The notes under the pieces: generated by a model | Seen by the model: only the letters and a program-made list of their open reading frames with translations | Databases searched by the model: none | Told to the model about the DNA's origin: nothing | Position numbers and translations under genes: made by a program | Assembly: GCA_964506505.1 (NCBI GenBank) | Contig: CAZDKY010000015.1 | Span: 1 to 7,811, forward strand | Direction of reading: 5' to 3' | Length of the DNA: 7,811 nucleotides | Source: M55B129 sp964506505 | Lineage (GTDB): Bacteria > Bacillota > Dethiobacteria > DTU022 | Shown: positions 1 to 5,045 of the stretch, piece by piece | How positions within the stretch are numbered: the stretch's first letter is position 1 | Layout: each line of letters opens with the position of its first letter

Positions 1-145
1 AATCCCTGCAGGCAAACTTTTCGGCGGTGGCTCCGGTATTGGAGGCGACAACCACCTGTTTGATCTTCAGCTCTTCAGCCCTGGTGAGAACCGCTTTCAC
101 CGTATCTTTAGTGTTAACTTTACCCTGCTTGGTAAAATAGATCAT
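1..145 (-). CDS. Pyruvate kinase alpha/beta-domain-like protein (5' part only)
   Basis: The first 48 codons of a minus-strand gene that leaves the window at position 1. It starts at ATG 143-145 behind an AAGGGGG ribosome site (156-162) ten bases upstream. The peptide begins MIYFTKQGKVNTKDTVK and continues with VLTRAEELKIKQVVVASNTG and TAEKFACRD. This matches the start of small stand-alone proteins related to the C-terminal alpha/beta domain of pyruvate kinase: a short strand, a helix of the form 'T...V..A..RA.EL.I', then a VVVAS-(N/T)-TG strand-turn. Such proteins lack the kinase barrel and have no established reaction, so no enzymatic role is claimed. It is divergent from the surface-protein genes and has its own promoter, so it is probably a neighbour and not a partner. 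Family assignment is from remembered sequence pattern only. Confidence 0.72.
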   Translation of the reverse strand, partial: MIYFTKQGKVNTKDTVKAVLTRAEELKIKQVVVASNTGATAEKFACRD

Positions 146-196
146 TATTTTTAATCCCCCTTATAAAGTATTTCTCCTTTAATATTCAACAAAAAC

Positions 197-225
197 CTTA
201 TATTCCCTGTAAAAGCAGTTGACAA
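197..225 (-). promoter_or_regulatory. Candidate sigma-A promoter of the minus-strand gene
   Basis: Read on the minus strand there is TTGTCA (220-225), a 17-base spacer and TATAAG (197-202). This lies about 50 bases upstream of the start codon at 145. The -35 lies on the same bases as the -35 of the divergent plus-strand promoter, because TTGACAA read backwards is TTGTCAA. No start-site data are available, so this is a consensus match only. Confidence 0.5.
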
Positions 226-247
226 ATATATACTGGCCTGATAATAT
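219..247 (+). promoter_or_regulatory. Strong sigma-A promoter ahead of the riboswitch
   Basis: A perfect -35 TTGACA (219-224), a 17-base spacer and a near-perfect -10 TAATAT (242-247). It is placed so that transcription would start near 254, about 55 bases before the c-di-GMP aptamer. This is the best promoter match in the window, and it makes the aptamer part of the leader of the gene at 484. Confidence 0.8.
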
Positions 248-307
248 TATTATGAAAAATTAGAAATATTTGTTGCCCGTTTACAACATAAGATATTTAT
301 GGTTAAC

Positions 308-408
308 AACCTGTCCGACAAAGGCAAACCAGTCGAAAGGCCGGGGCGCAAAGCCAAGGGTCTACGGCCTCTGAAAGGGCTACGACAGCCTGGCTGACGA
401 AACAGGTT
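308..408 (+). promoter_or_regulatory. Cyclic di-GMP-I (GEMM-I) riboswitch aptamer
   Basis: The core of the GEMM-I class is present in order: GGCAAACC (323-330), a GAAA tetraloop on P2 (335-338), CGCAAAGCC (347-355), the GGGTCTACGGCC / GGGCTACGAC pair of strands forming P3 with its tetraloop receptor, and AGCCTGGCTGACGA closing the core. P1 is a 7-bp helix, AACCTGT (308-314) with ACAGGTT (402-408). By hand alignment to the Vibrio Vc2 aptamer, the position equivalent to G20 is G. That favours c-di-GMP over the cGAMP-selective variant, which usually has A there. It lies between a strong promoter and the GTG start at 484, so it should control the beta-rich membrane protein and the autolysin behind it. 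No classic intrinsic terminator is visible between 409 and 483, so control may act on translation. Confidence 0.93.
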
Positions 409-470
409 TATTTCTATCTTTAGTATGATATATAGATAAAAAGATATATACAGAGATACTTTTAAATTAC

Positions 471-476
471 AGGGAG
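471..476 (+). promoter_or_regulatory. Ribosome site AGGGAG for the GTG start at 484
   Basis: AGGGAG is followed by seven bases and GTG 484-486, which supports the unusual start codon. The site is embedded in ACAGGGAG, whose ACAGG repeats the 3' strand of riboswitch helix P1. This could couple ligand binding to ribosome access. Confidence 0.75.
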
Positions 477-483
477 AAAAAAG

Positions 484-1956
484 GTGGACAGAATACCCCG
501 GCATGCCAAAAAAAGCCGTGCCAGAAAACAGATCCCGGTTCTACCGGTGGTCGTTGCTGTCTTACTGGTCCTGGTTGTTGCTGCATTTATCCTCTATATC
601 ACCGACACTTTTGGTTTTGCCACCTCCCTTCGTGAAATAGTCACTGCCAACCGGGCCGAGCCTCTCGACGAAGAAGGCCTCATCCTCATCGAGGGTGATT
701 ATACCATTGACGAACCTGATCAGCGCCTTGAAAATACCCATATTACCGGCAACCTCTATCTCAGGCCGGAAATCGGCGACGGCGCCGTTGACCTGATTAA
801 TATCCGGGTTGACGGGGCTGTTTTAATTCAGGGTGGTGGTTCCAACTCTATCTACATTGTTGATTCATTACTGCCGCTGGTGAAGGTGAACCGAACCGAT
901 GGACGGGTCAGAATGATTGCCTCCGGTGAAACAACCATAGAAAAAACCGTCCTGGAAAGCGGAACCAGGCTGGTTGAGAATCCTGAGCCCGGCGCCGATG
1001 GTTTTAAAAAGGTGGAGATTACCACTGCCGAAGAAGTCGAGCTTATTGGTTCCTTTGATTCCCTTAAGATCGATGTCGAAGAAGCTGACGTGCTCATCGA
1101 GAGTGAGCATCTACCCGAACTGGCCGTAACCAGGACCGCTGCCGGAACGGTGCTGCAGTTGAACAATGGACTTACCGTTGACAAGCTGATTATTGATGGT
1201 TCCACTTATATAATCGGTCGGATAGAAATCGACCTGGCTTATCTCTCTGCTCCCGGGCCATCGGAAATGGACGGCCTTTTTAAAAAGGTTCTAATAAATG
1301 CCGAGGCGGGAGATTTTCTTTTCAAGGAAGGATCAACCTGTACAGAAATGATTGTGGATAAAGAAGCCTATAATAACAGCCTTACCTTTGGAAAAGATGT
1401 TATTGTCGATTACCTTGAGCTTAATGAGGCGACGGAGGTAAAAGGTGAAGGAGAAATCAGGCAGGTTTTAATCAAATCGACCGGGTCGACCTTTGAACAG
1501 ATTCCCCTCTCTGTTGAATTTGCCGACAGCGAAGAGGACCTGTTCGTAACCATTGACGGATATGAAATCTCAACGCAGGAAATGCTGGACAATCTGATCG
1601 AGCACGGCGATCCTGATTATTCGCCGGAGCCTGAGCCGGTGCCTTCTCCGGCCCCTTCCCCGCAGCCGCAACCGGAGCCCGAACCCGAGCCGGAACCTGA
1701 ACCCGATCCCGAACCCGAGCCGGAACCTGAACCGGATCCCGAACCGGAACCGGATTTGATCAAGGACTTTATCATAGCCGACGGCCTGACCCTCGGTAAA
1801 AAAATGGTCGTGGTTATTCTTGATGTGGACGATCCCCAGAGCTATAGTGTTAGCGTTGGTGGCACAATTCTCGAATACAGCGATGCTGTCGGTGGATTCC
1901 GGGGAGAAGTTGATGAAGCCGATGCCGTGCGCAGCAAGGTGGTTGTCACTCCTTAA
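484..1956 (+). CDS. Membrane-anchored beta-rich surface protein with Glu-Pro stalk
   Basis: A 490-residue protein starting at GTG. Residues 1-18 are short and basic and 19-42 form one hydrophobic helix (VLPVVVAVLLVLVVAAFILY) with no obvious cleavage site. A type II signal anchor with the rest outside the cell is therefore likely. Residues ~60-350 are made of short alternating strands with turns. The stretch GGGSNSIYIVDS, then VKVNRTDGRVRMIASGETTI and LESGTRLVE is a pattern I recall from Firmicute S-layer and surface proteins, and may form a beta-helix-like fold. Residues 380-424 are nearly pure Glu-Pro/Asp-Pro, a rigid wall-crossing spacer. A small 66-residue C-terminal domain follows. No catalytic motif is visible. 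It is the first gene behind the c-di-GMP riboswitch and sits 24 bases before the autolysin gene, so the two are probably co-transcribed. Its function is unknown. A role in envelope attachment is inferred. Confidence 0.85.
   Translation: MDRIPRHAKKSRARKQIPVLPVVVAVLLVLVVAAFILYITDTFGFATSLREIVTANRAEPLDEEGLILIEGDYTIDEPDQRLENTHITGNLYLRPEIGDGAVDLINIRVDGAVLIQGGGSNSIYIVDSLLPLVKVNRTDGRVRMIASGETTIEKTVLESGTRLVENPEPGADGFKKVEITTAEEVELIGSFDSLKIDVEEADVLIESEHLPELAVTRTAAGTVLQLNNGLTVDKLIIDGSTYIIGRIEIDLAYLSAPGPSEMDGLFKKVLINAEAGDFLFKEGSTCTEMIVDKEAYNNSLTFGKDVIVDYLELNEATEVKGEGEIRQVLIKSTGSTFEQIPLSVEFADSEEDLFVTIDGYEISTQEMLDNLIEHGDPDYSPEPEPVPSPAPSPQPQPEPEPEPEPEPDPEPEPEPEPDPEPEPDLIKDFIIADGLTLGKKMVVVILDVDDPQSYSVSVGGTILEYSDAVGGFRGEVDEADAVRSKVVVTP
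1681..1755 (+). repeat. 30-bp tandem repeat encoding the Glu-Pro stalk
   Basis: Two adjacent 30-base units (1681-1710 and 1711-1740) differ at a single base, and a half-unit (1741-1755) follows. Each unit encodes EPEPEPEPDP. The near identity points to recent slippage or unequal exchange, so stalk length may vary between strains. Confidence 0.85.
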
Positions 1957-1968
1957 ATTTTGCTGAAT

Positions 1969-1972
1969 GGAG
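1969..1972 (+). promoter_or_regulatory. Ribosome site GGAG deciding the GTG 1981 start
   Basis: GGAG is followed by eight bases and GTG at 1981. The longer reading from TTG 1960 has no ribosome site at a useful distance and would put seven polar residues before the signal peptide. Confidence 0.65.
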
Positions 1973-1980
1973 ATGGGCAG

Positions 1981-3771
1981 GTGCGGGAATATCTATATAA
2001 AAGAAGCATGATCATCATGGCAGCGTTTCTGATTCTGCTCTGCCTCAACTCGACTGCTCTGGCCTCGGTAACCGGTTTTGTGGCTAAAGACGACAGCGGA
2101 GGATATTTCGAGTACGGCTATGAGGACCTGCTTGACTCCTATGGCCTGAAGTTGCTCGGCCGGTCAAACGGGCTTTATAAAGATTTTTCGATCAAGCAGA
2201 CCTTTGCCATTCTTTACAACGACGACGGTTACCTTGATTACCAGGACCTGCTTGACCGCTACGCCGCAGCGGTGGTGAATGGGGAACGTTTTGATCTGAA
2301 GAAAATCTTTGAAAATAACGATTTTAAGAAGGCTTCCATTCCCACCGAAATTAAGCGGGCTGCAATCAGGGAAGGCAAAATTACTTATACCGCCAAAAAT
2401 ACCGGCGGTGGAACAGGTGGGGAAGGTTCGAAAACGCGGACCCCGCTTGTCGGTTCACCCGAAGCGACCCTGGAGCAGGCCAAATTGTGGGCCCGGGAAA
2501 GAGAAGCTCATCAGCGTTTTATCGATATAGCTGATCTTTACTGGGAATATGGCCGCAAAACTGGCCTCAGGCCGGAAGTGCTCTATGCCCAGGCTGCCCA
2601 TGAGACGAATTTTGGTAAATATACCGGCCAGGTGCCCCCGGAATATAACAACTGGGCCGGAATCAAGAAAGCCGAAGCGACGGGTGACAAACCCGAAGAT
2701 CATGAAGAATTTGCCACTCCAGAGGAAGGCGTGCGGGCTCATTTCAACCACATGTCCGCCTATGTGGGCCTTAGCCCTATTGGTGAGCCGCATGACCGTT
2801 ACCAGGTTGTCCTCAAACAGACCTGGGCCGGAGCGGTTATTCACGTCGAAGATCTGAGTGGAAAGTGGGCTCCCTCCACCGAATACCATACTTCTGTTCT
2901 AAATCTGCTGGAGCAGATATATAACGCTGGTGCAGAAAGCGGCAGTTCGACAACAGAATCGACTGAAAATGATGCGGATCAGACTGGCAGCAATGGCGCT
3001 CCGCAGAGCGGCAGCGTAATTGTAGAAGCTGATGTGCTGCGCCTGCGCAGCGGACCGGGACTCGATTATGAAATTATTGGCCGGATGCTGCAGGGAACAG
3101 TACTCACAGTAACGGGGAACCAAGATGAATGGTTAGAGGTCATTACACCGGAAGAGAAAAACGGATGGACTCATGGCGATTATGTGAGGGAGCTATCCCC
3201 CACCGGCGACAGTCTTGCTGATAAACTGGTCGCTATTGATCCCGGCCACGGCGGTTCTGACTTCGGGGCTATCGGGGTGAGCGGCCTGAGGGAAAAGGAT
3301 ATTAACCTGGCCGTAGCCCAGTACCTGGCGTCCCTGCTGCAGGAAGCTGAGGCCAGAGTAATCATGACCCGCAGCGGAGATTACTCGGTGAATAATCAGC
3401 AGAGGGTGGATACGGCCAACGAGGCCGAAGCCGATATCTATATCAGTATCCATGCCAACGCTTTTACCAGTGAGGAATCAAATGGCACCGAAACTCATTT
3501 CTGCGGAGAAAAGAAAAACGGCGCCGCCGGTCGGTACTTCGCTTATCAGCTACAGAGCGAGCTACTTGCTTCGCTGGGTCTGCGTGACCGCGGGGTTAAG
3601 GACAGCAGTTTCTTTGTCCTGACCAAAACCGAAATGCCCTCGGCGCTGGTGGAGATGGCCTTTATGAGCAATGGCGAAGAAGAAAAGCTGTTGTCCGATC
3701 CGGCAAACCAGAAAAAGGCGGCCGAAGCCCTGTTCCAGGGACTGCAGTCCTATTTTCAGTATTACCGCTAA
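1981..3771 (+). CDS. Secreted bifunctional autolysin: glucosaminidase, SH3, amidase_3
   Basis: A 596-residue peptidoglycan hydrolase. Residues 1-28 are a Sec signal peptide ending ALA|S. Residues ~40-94 contain two copies of a short Y-x-D-L-L-D-x-Y motif (47-54, 87-94) of unknown role. Residues ~172-315 match the glucosaminidase family (PF01832), with the AHETNFG motif (probable catalytic Glu208) and NNWAGIK. This domain should cut GlcNAc-MurNAc glycan strands. After a Ser/Thr/Gly linker, residues 345-405 are a bacterial SH3 domain (LRLRSGPGLDYEIIGRM) for wall binding. Residues 415-594 are N-acetylmuramoyl-L-alanine amidase_3. DPGHGG (His423), REKD (Glu438) and SIHAN (His491) supply the expected zinc ligands, and VEMAFMSN (Glu558) supplies the catalytic Glu. 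All key residues are intact, so both activities are expected. It follows the riboswitch-led gene after 24 bases, which suggests c-di-GMP control of wall turnover. Assignment of the domains is firm. The biological role is inferred. Confidence 0.95.
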   Translation: MREYLYKRSMIIMAAFLILLCLNSTALASVTGFVAKDDSGGYFEYGYEDLLDSYGLKLLGRSNGLYKDFSIKQTFAILYNDDGYLDYQDLLDRYAAAVVNGERFDLKKIFENNDFKKASIPTEIKRAAIREGKITYTAKNTGGGTGGEGSKTRTPLVGSPEATLEQAKLWAREREAHQRFIDIADLYWEYGRKTGLRPEVLYAQAAHETNFGKYTGQVPPEYNNWAGIKKAEATGDKPEDHEEFATPEEGVRAHFNHMSAYVGLSPIGEPHDRYQVVLKQTWAGAVIHVEDLSGKWAPSTEYHTSVLNLLEQIYNAGAESGSSTTESTENDADQTGSNGAPQSGSVIVEADVLRLRSGPGLDYEIIGRMLQGTVLTVTGNQDEWLEVITPEEKNGWTHGDYVRELSPTGDSLADKLVAIDPGHGGSDFGAIGVSGLREKDINLAVAQYLASLLQEAEARVIMTRSGDYSVNNQQRVDTANEAEADIYISIHANAFTSEESNGTETHFCGEKKNGAAGRYFAYQLQSELLASLGLRDRGVKDSSFFVLTKTEMPSALVEMAFMSNGEEEKLLSDPANQKKAAEALFQGLQSYFQYYR

Positions 3772-3929
3772 ATTACCTGGTTTCAGTCAGGCGAAAATGG
3801 TTTAAAAGGAAGGATCTGTAAATTATAGCAGTAAGTTAGCAGAATATTTTCAAATTTAACGAAAAAGGCTTGATTTAAAGGAAAAAAAAGTATAAGCTAT
3901 TCTCAAGAGAAAACCATATTAGAAAAATT

Positions 3930-3959
3930 TTTACACGCAAAAGAAGGATCTTTTACATA
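3930..3959 (+). promoter_or_regulatory. Weak candidate promoter within the spacer
   Basis: TTTACA (3930-3935), 18 bases, TACATA (3954-3959). This is acceptable but not strong in so AT-rich a stretch. If real it would place all the inverted repeats 3981-4164 in the leader RNA of the gene at 4183. Confidence 0.3.
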
Positions 3960-3980
3960 AATATAGAATATTTGCAAGGG

Positions 3981-4086
3981 GTAGTGTCCCTAAAAAGGAT
4001 TGTTATCTGTTTTTTTAGTCAAGCAGTGTCTGGTACAAACAAGGACAGGATATGTCCTTAATGGAGGTGAGAAAAGGGACCGCTAC
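3981..4086. repeat. Long-range imperfect inverted repeat enclosing a hairpin
   Basis: GTAGTGTCCCT (3981-3991) can pair with AGGGACCGCTAC (4075-4086): 11 pairs including one wobble, with one bulged C. The enclosed ~83 bases include the 4041-4059 hairpin. As DNA this looks like the ends of a small (~106 bp) mobile-element remnant. As RNA it would be a closing helix. There is no clear target-site duplication outside the ends. Confidence 0.5.
4041..4059 (+). repeat. 7-bp perfect hairpin AAGGACA/TGTCCTT
   Basis: AAGGACA (4041-4047), loop GGATA, TGTCCTT (4053-4059). No T-run follows, so it is not an intrinsic terminator. It lies inside the long-range inverted repeat 3981-4086. Confidence 0.55.
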
Positions 4087-4102
4087 AGTTTACCGGGTTT
4101 TG

Positions 4103-4164
4103 CATACGCTCGTAGATAACAGAATATAACTTGACTGAAGATAGAGGGAGCGTATGAGTTATCT
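4103..4164 (+). promoter_or_regulatory. Interleaved inverted repeats, possible H-type pseudoknot leader
   Basis: CATACGCTC (4103-4111) is the exact reverse complement of GAGCGTATG (4148-4156). AGATAAC (4114-4120) is the exact reverse complement of GTTATCT (4158-4164). The order is A-B-A'-B', so both helices together give an H-type pseudoknot and not nested stems. The last strand ends just before the ribosome site AAAGGGAG of the gene at 4183, a suitable place to gate translation. Pairing is seen directly. A regulatory role is inferred. Confidence 0.55.
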
Positions 4165-4165
4165 T

Positions 4166-4173
4166 AAAGGGAG
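4166..4173 (+). promoter_or_regulatory. Ribosome site AAAGGGAG deciding the ATG 4183 start
   Basis: AAAGGGAG ends nine bases before ATG 4183 but only three bases before the in-frame ATG 4177. The second ATG is therefore the better start. Confidence 0.65.
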
Positions 4174-4182
4174 AGAATGATT

Positions 4183-4878
4183 ATGGATAAGCAAGTCAGG
4201 TACGGCCTGCTTCTCTTCGTCATTTTAATGCTTGGCGTTACGTTGACGGTTTTTGTTGCAACACCCGCCTACGCTACTGAAGAAGAAGCAGAGATGGAAC
4301 AGGCTTATACAGCTGCTGAGAAAGCGGCAGCCATTCGGGCTGCCAATGATGCTATATTTCTAATTCCCCGTGTTGACTACATCGTTGCTCTGGATCAGAA
4401 AGCCGTTCATCAGGTTGCCACAGCGCGTTCCCTGGTTGAAAAGGCCAAAGAAGATTACGGTGCAGTCGATGATGATTTCCCCGATATGGCCAAACTCCTC
4501 GAGGCTGAACAAGTAGTGCTCAAGCTCCTCGCCGTCAAAGCGGCCCAGGATGCTATTGACGTCATACCACCACTGGAAGAAGTAACAGAAGAAGATCGCC
4601 CGCTTATTGAAGAGGCCCGCCGACTGGTCAATATTGCCATGCAGGAATACGGGGCCACCCGCTTCGATATTTGCTGGCGCCTTGATGCACTGGACGATGC
4701 CGAGGAGAAAATTGGGGAAAAAGAGCCCGAACCTGAACCAACACCGCCGCCCGAACCTCCCGATGATCACCAACCCACCCCGCCTACCGGCGGAGCTGCG
4801 GGCACGTTTACATTGGCGGCACTGCTGATTTGCGGAGTTGGTCTGTTCCTTTTCAGGCAGAGCAGAGCCCCGTATTAA
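4183..4878 (+). CDS. Surface protein with two helical repeats and TPPTGG anchor tail
   Basis: A 231-residue exported protein. Residues 1-31 are a signal peptide ending AYA|TEE. Residues 51-115 and 118-178 are two copies of a ~64-67-residue alpha-helical module with the pattern A-x-D-A-I...P...D...AR-x-LV..A..(E)-(D/E)-Y-G-A. Copy 1 ends KEDYGAVDDDF...AE. Copy 2 has lost the DDDF motif and carries the lone mature-domain Cys164. Related repeats ('AI.ALP...LTL.DK..V..AR') are common spacers in Firmicute surface proteins. Residues 181-198 are Pro/Glu-rich. Residues 199-203 are TPPTG followed by Gly, a hydrophobic helix (~208-224) and RQSR, an LPXTG-like wall-sorting signal. No enzymatic or binding domain is seen. 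It shares its repeats and tail with the cohesin gene 167 bases downstream, which suggests duplication followed by gain or loss of the cohesin. Confidence 0.88.
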   Translation: MDKQVRYGLLLFVILMLGVTLTVFVATPAYATEEEAEMEQAYTAAEKAAAIRAANDAIFLIPRVDYIVALDQKAVHQVATARSLVEKAKEDYGAVDDDFPDMAKLLEAEQVVLKLLAVKAAQDAIDVIPPLEEVTEEDRPLIEEARRLVNIAMQEYGATRFDICWRLDALDDAEEKIGEKEPEPEPTPPPEPPDDHQPTPPTGGAAGTFTLAALLICGVGLFLFRQSRAPY

Positions 4879-4894
4879 AGAGAACCGTTTGCAC

Positions 4895-4930
4895 AAGGGA
4901 GAAAAAAGATTGCTGAATGATATTTATTGA
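4895..4930 (+). other. GGGAG-A-rich box with possible 6-codon leader ORF
   Basis: GGGAG (4897-4901), eight bases, then TTG CTG AAT GAT ATT TAT TGA (4910-4930). A nearly identical box, GGGAG-AAACAAAGA-TTG, occurs at 7000-7016 ahead of the dockerin gene and also opens a 6-codon frame. Each lies shortly after the stop of the preceding gene. They may be leader peptides, decaying gene starts or simply a favoured ribosome site. Confidence 0.3.
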
Positions 4931-5029
4931 CACTAAGAAAGCAAGAAAGCAAGTATGAAAGAAGTAACAGTGATAGTAAAAGGAGGGTAGAAAGCAACCT
5001 CGAGAATAAGCATTTATTTTGAAAAATAA

Positions 5030-5036
5030 AGGGGTG
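5030..5036 (+). promoter_or_regulatory. Ribosome site AGGGGTG deciding the ATG 5046 start
   Basis: AGGGGTG is nine bases from ATG 5046. A longer reading from TTG 5019 would start inside an AT-rich inverted repeat (TTTATTTT 5013-5020 / AAAATAAA 5023-5030) with no ribosome site. ATG 5046 is therefore chosen. The inverted repeat abuts the ribosome site and could form a weak hairpin. Confidence 0.65.
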
Positions 5037-5045
5037 CGAAATAAA

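Larger units (their letters stand above)
3772..4182 (+). other. 411-base AT-rich spacer with structured elements and no gene
   Basis: No convincing coding region on either strand. The first ~190 bases are A-rich and plain, and I see no clear intrinsic terminator after the autolysin gene (a CCTG/CAGG stem near 3777 is too short). A weak promoter match lies at 3930-3959. From 3981 to 4164 inverted repeats are dense: an imperfect 11-bp long-range pair, a 7-bp hairpin and two interleaved pairs that could form a pseudoknot. The spacer probably carries the promoter and leader of the gene at 4183. Confidence 0.7.

Noticed and set aside
250..504. 84-codon minus-strand frame across the leader of the first surface gene
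   Set aside because: It lies over the c-di-GMP aptamer, whose conserved structure explains the sequence, and the peptide has no family pattern.
852..1205. 117-codon minus-strand frame inside the beta-rich surface gene
   Set aside because: Ser/Thr-rich shadow of a clearly coding plus-strand frame, with no ribosome site or domain.
2455..2889. 144-codon minus-strand frame opposite the glucosaminidase domain
   Set aside because: The plus strand encodes intact catalytic motifs here, and the reverse frame is a by-product of its codon use.
3994..4017. Hairpin plus T-run (CTGTTTTTTTAG) as an intrinsic terminator after the autolysin gene
   Set aside because: The only stem before the T-run is A/T pairs with a bulge, too weak for a terminator call.
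3981..4183. A second c-di-GMP (class II) riboswitch ahead of the TPPTGG gene
   Set aside because: A pseudoknot-like layout is present, but I cannot align the conserved class II core bases.
4360..4896. 178-codon minus-strand frame opposite the first TPPTGG gene
   Set aside because: The plus frame has a signal peptide, repeats and anchor. The reverse frame has no recognisable features.
4933..4953. AAGAAAGC repeated twice, as a CRISPR-like or operator repeat
   Set aside because: A short purine-rich direct repeat in AT-rich spacer DNA, with no spacers or symmetry.
4927..4959. TTGACA followed by TATGAA as a promoter for the first cohesin gene
   Set aside because: The spacer is 21 bases and no acceptable -10 is found at 16-18 bases, so support is too weak.
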